DNA of 64,000 nt from assembly GCA_964420835.1 (NCBI GenBank), contig CAYQUO010000012.1, positions 1 to 64,000 of the forward strand. Reading direction: 5' to 3'. This DNA comes from CAYQUO01 sp964420835. Lineage in GTDB: Bacteria > Chloroflexota > Anaerolineae > Anaerolineales > Anaerolineaceae. The notes under the pieces are model-generated. The model saw nothing but the letters and a program-made list of their open reading frames with translations. It was not told the origin of the DNA and did not search any database. The position numbers and the translations under genes are program-made. Positions 62,021-64,000 of this stretch are shown here, piece after piece; the stretch's first letter is position 1, and the number at the start of each line of letters is the position of its first letter.

Positions 62021-63421
62021 CTAACTGGCTTGTGCGAGCAATTTCTTGCCATTTTCGTAAGCCTCTTCAATGGGCCCAACCATGTAAAAGGCTTGTTCGG
62101 GTAGGTCATCACATTTACCGTCCAGGATTTCTCGAAAGCCCCGCACGGTATCCTGTAGGGAAACATATTTGCCAGCCATGCCTGTAAATTGTTCAGCGAC
62201 GTACATGGGCTGTGAGAAGAAACGCTCAATCTTCCGGGCGCGAGAAACAACAATTTTGTCATCCTCGCTGAGTTCATCCATTCCAAGAATTGCAATAATA
62301 TCCTGTAGATCCTTGTAACGTTGTAATACCCTTTGGACATTTCTGGCAGTGTGATAATGTTCCTCGCCAACGATATTAGGAGACAAAATACGCGATGTGG
62401 ATTCCAGCGGGTCGACAGCAGGATAAATGGATTTTTCAGCAATTGACCTCTCAAGTGCGATGGTGGCATCAAGATGGGTGAAAGTGGCAACCGGAGCCGG
62501 GTCTGAATAATCATCAGCAGGAACATATACTGCCTGCATGGATGTGATCGAACCTTGCCGTGTGGTTGTAATCCTTTCTTGCAATTCTCCCATCTCGGTG
62601 GACAAGGTTGGCTGATAACCAACAGCGGAGGGCATTCTTCCTAATAAGGCGGATACCTCCGACCCTGACATGGTGAATCGGAATATATTATCGATGAACA
62701 ACAATACGTCCATGCCCTGATCGCGAAAATATTCAGCCATGGCAAGGCCTGTAAGCGCAACACGGAGGCGCACACCGGGAGGTTCATTCATCTGCCCAAA
62801 TACCATAACGGTATCCTTAATCACCCCTGATTCCAACATTTCCCGATATAGTTGAGTGCCTTCCCTCGTTCTTTCACCGACACCCGCAAAAACTGATTTT
62901 CCTTGATGCACCGTGGCAATTGAACGAATAAGTTCCATGATGATTACGGTTTTCCCAACCCCGGCACCGCCGAAGATGCCGGTTTTCCCCCCTTTTGTGA
63001 ACGGTGCAATCAAGTCAATTACCTTGAGCCCGGTTTCAAAAACTTCCACTTTTATTGATTGTTGATCGAATGAGGGCGCAGGCCGATGGATTGGATAATA
63101 GATATCTGAATCAATTTTCCCCAGATTGTCGATTGGGTTTCCTGTAACGTTAAGGATCCTGCCAAGAGTAGCAGGGCCGACGGGGACTTTTATCGGTTCA
63201 TAAGAACGGGTGACGAGTGCTCCCCGATGCAATCCATCGGTACTATTCATTGCCACACACCGCACTTCGTTATCCCCCAGTTGATTTTCCACTTCGAGAA
63301 CCAACCCATTGTGATTAATATGATCCACATGCAAAGCTTCATATATGCCGGGCAAATCCCCATCTGCAAACTTCACATCAACCACACTACCCTGGACTTG
63401 GGTGACAACTCCTGATTGCAT
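62021..63421 (-). CDS. atpD: ATP synthase beta subunit
   Basis: The catalytic subunit of F1. The 466 residues match the family. Walker A 'GGAGVGKTVI' near 150, Walker B in 'LLFIDNIFRF' near 248, 'RMPSAVGYQPTL' near 268 and the catalytic Glu in 'GERTREG' near 185 are present. The frame is open to 63499, but the start 'MQSGVVTQVQGS' at 63421 has a GGAGG ribosome site eight bases upstream, while the Met two codons earlier would be too close. Confidence 0.96.
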   Translation of the reverse strand: MQSGVVTQVQGSVVDVKFADGDLPGIYEALHVDHINHNGLVLEVENQLGDNEVRCVAMNSTDGLHRGALVTRSYEPIKVPVGPATLGRILNVTGNPIDNLGKIDSDIYYPIHRPAPSFDQQSIKVEVFETGLKVIDLIAPFTKGGKTGIFGGAGVGKTVIIMELIRSIATVHQGKSVFAGVGERTREGTQLYREMLESGVIKDTVMVFGQMNEPPGVRLRVALTGLAMAEYFRDQGMDVLLFIDNIFRFTMSGSEVSALLGRMPSAVGYQPTLSTEMGELQERITTTRQGSITSMQAVYVPADDYSDPAPVATFTHLDATIALERSIAEKSIYPAVDPLESTSRILSPNIVGEEHYHTARNVQRVLQRYKDLQDIIAILGMDELSEDDKIVVSRARKIERFFSQPMYVAEQFTGMAGKYVSLQDTVRGFREILDGKCDDLPEQAFYMVGPIEEAYENGKKLLAQAS

Positions 63422-63443
63422 GTGCATATCCTCCGCTCGTACA

Positions 63444-64000
63444 TTATCCGTTTTTGCCAGACAAGGCTTCAGAACCAGAAGATATATCGAGCATATCATT
63501 GGTAATTGTTTGTTGTCTGACCTTGTTGTAATCCAATTGTAATAAACCCATTAATTCATTGGCATTTTCTGTTGCATTTCGCATGGCAAGCATCCGAGCT
63601 GTCTGCTCGCTTGCCTGAGAAGAAAGGATCGCCTGATAAATTTGAACCGTGGTGAAACGGGGAATAATTTCGGATAATAGTTTTTCCTGTTCCGGCTCAT
63701 ATATATAAACCGGACTGGAGTTTTGGTAATTATTAGTTAATGATTGTTCTGATGCATCTTTTTCCCCGGTTATTACCAGAGGTAGAAGTTTTTTAAACAC
63801 AATTTCCTGCTGAGCCTTTGAACGAAATTCAGTATACGAAAGATAAACCTGATCAAAATTGCCGTTCAAATATTCTTGAATAATTAATTTTCCTAGAGGG
63901 GATACCTCCAAATAACTTACTGGAATTGACAGATTGCTAAACTCAGCCAGTACCTGCAATCGTCTCCGAATCAACAACTCCCTTCCTTTTTTCCCAACAA
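63444..64000 (-). CDS. atpG: ATP synthase gamma subunit (N-terminus beyond the window)
   Basis: This is the C-terminal two-thirds of the rotor subunit; the frame runs off the end of the window. The edge residues read 'GKKGRELLIRRR', the usual mid-protein motif, and the conserved C-terminal helix 'RMLAMRNATENANELM' is present. The loop near 'EKDASEQSLTNNY' is family-specific variable sequence. It lies 22 bases before atpD in the standard gamma-beta-epsilon order. Confidence 0.94.
   Translation of the reverse strand, partial: VGKKGRELLIRRRLQVLAEFSNLSIPVSYLEVSPLGKLIIQEYLNGNFDQVYLSYTEFRSKAQQEIVFKKLLPLVITGEKDASEQSLTNNYQNSSPVYIYEPEQEKLLSEIIPRFTTVQIYQAILSSQASEQTARMLAMRNATENANELMGLLQLDYNKVRQQTITNDMLDISSGSEALSGKNG

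Overview
The window looks like a chromosomal segment of a Chloroflexota bacterium, most likely an anaerobic member of the class Anaerolineae. This rests on family content rather than on a marker search: lipoproteins with an NBR1-like Ig domain, Ser/Thr kinases fused to PD40 propellers, LysM/M23 lipoproteins, a YitJ-type homocysteine methyltransferase/MTHFR, a long formate-THF ligase, SelA and XdhC. Base composition is slightly AT-rich and fairly even. I see no phage genes, insertion sequences or CRISPR arrays.

Layout. 1-515: two tRNA-Ala genes, a terminator and a T-box leader. 516-6582: leuS (+), then a convergent prfA-prmC-tsaC-lipoprotein operon (-). 6946-13485 (+): an exopolysaccharide/cell-surface cluster (GT2, sugar-phosphate transferase, CapD-type dehydratase, two FemAB-like proteins). 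13720-17979 (-): two tandem kinase-propeller proteins, divergent from a Thr/Pro-rich membrane protein and a PHP phosphoesterase. 19886-21182: tRNA-Leu and a two-gene module of a TRPM-type SLOG sensor (LSDAT) and a small three-helix membrane protein. 21382-27033: fhs, a YdcF protein and an exonuclease-DinG helicase. 27134-37618 (-): a long methionine/one-carbon/CoA operon headed by a SAM riboswitch. 37723-42857 (+): a membrane protein, selA, an M24 peptidase, tsaD, a methyltransferase and OsmC. 42902-49156 (-): deacetylase, HIT protein and three tandem LysM-M23 lipoproteins. 49264-57268: tRNA-Pro, GT87, XdhC, an ftcD-capA-dcd operon and SRAP. 57340-64000: tRNA-Arg, a YugP peptidase, an unknown 734-residue lipoprotein, MreB and the 3' part of the ATP synthase operon.

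How the parts connect. One-carbon metabolism recurs: fhs charges THF with formate, ftcD feeds formimino groups into THF, the YitJ-type enzyme reduces methylene-THF and can methylate homocysteine, and MetH makes methionine. The metH operon is preceded by a SAM riboswitch whose antiterminator/terminator switch can be read directly, so coaX and coaBC downstream are probably under SAM control too. Envelope building is the second theme (EPS cluster, FemAB, M23 lipoproteins, deacetylase, CapA, GT87, MreB).

The items most worth following are the SLOG/membrane-protein pair, which resembles nucleotide-sensing conflict systems; the leuS T-box, whose specifier position reads AUC (Ile) rather than a Leu codon; and the SAM-controlled operon. 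No function was tested here. Residue positions are approximate where so described.
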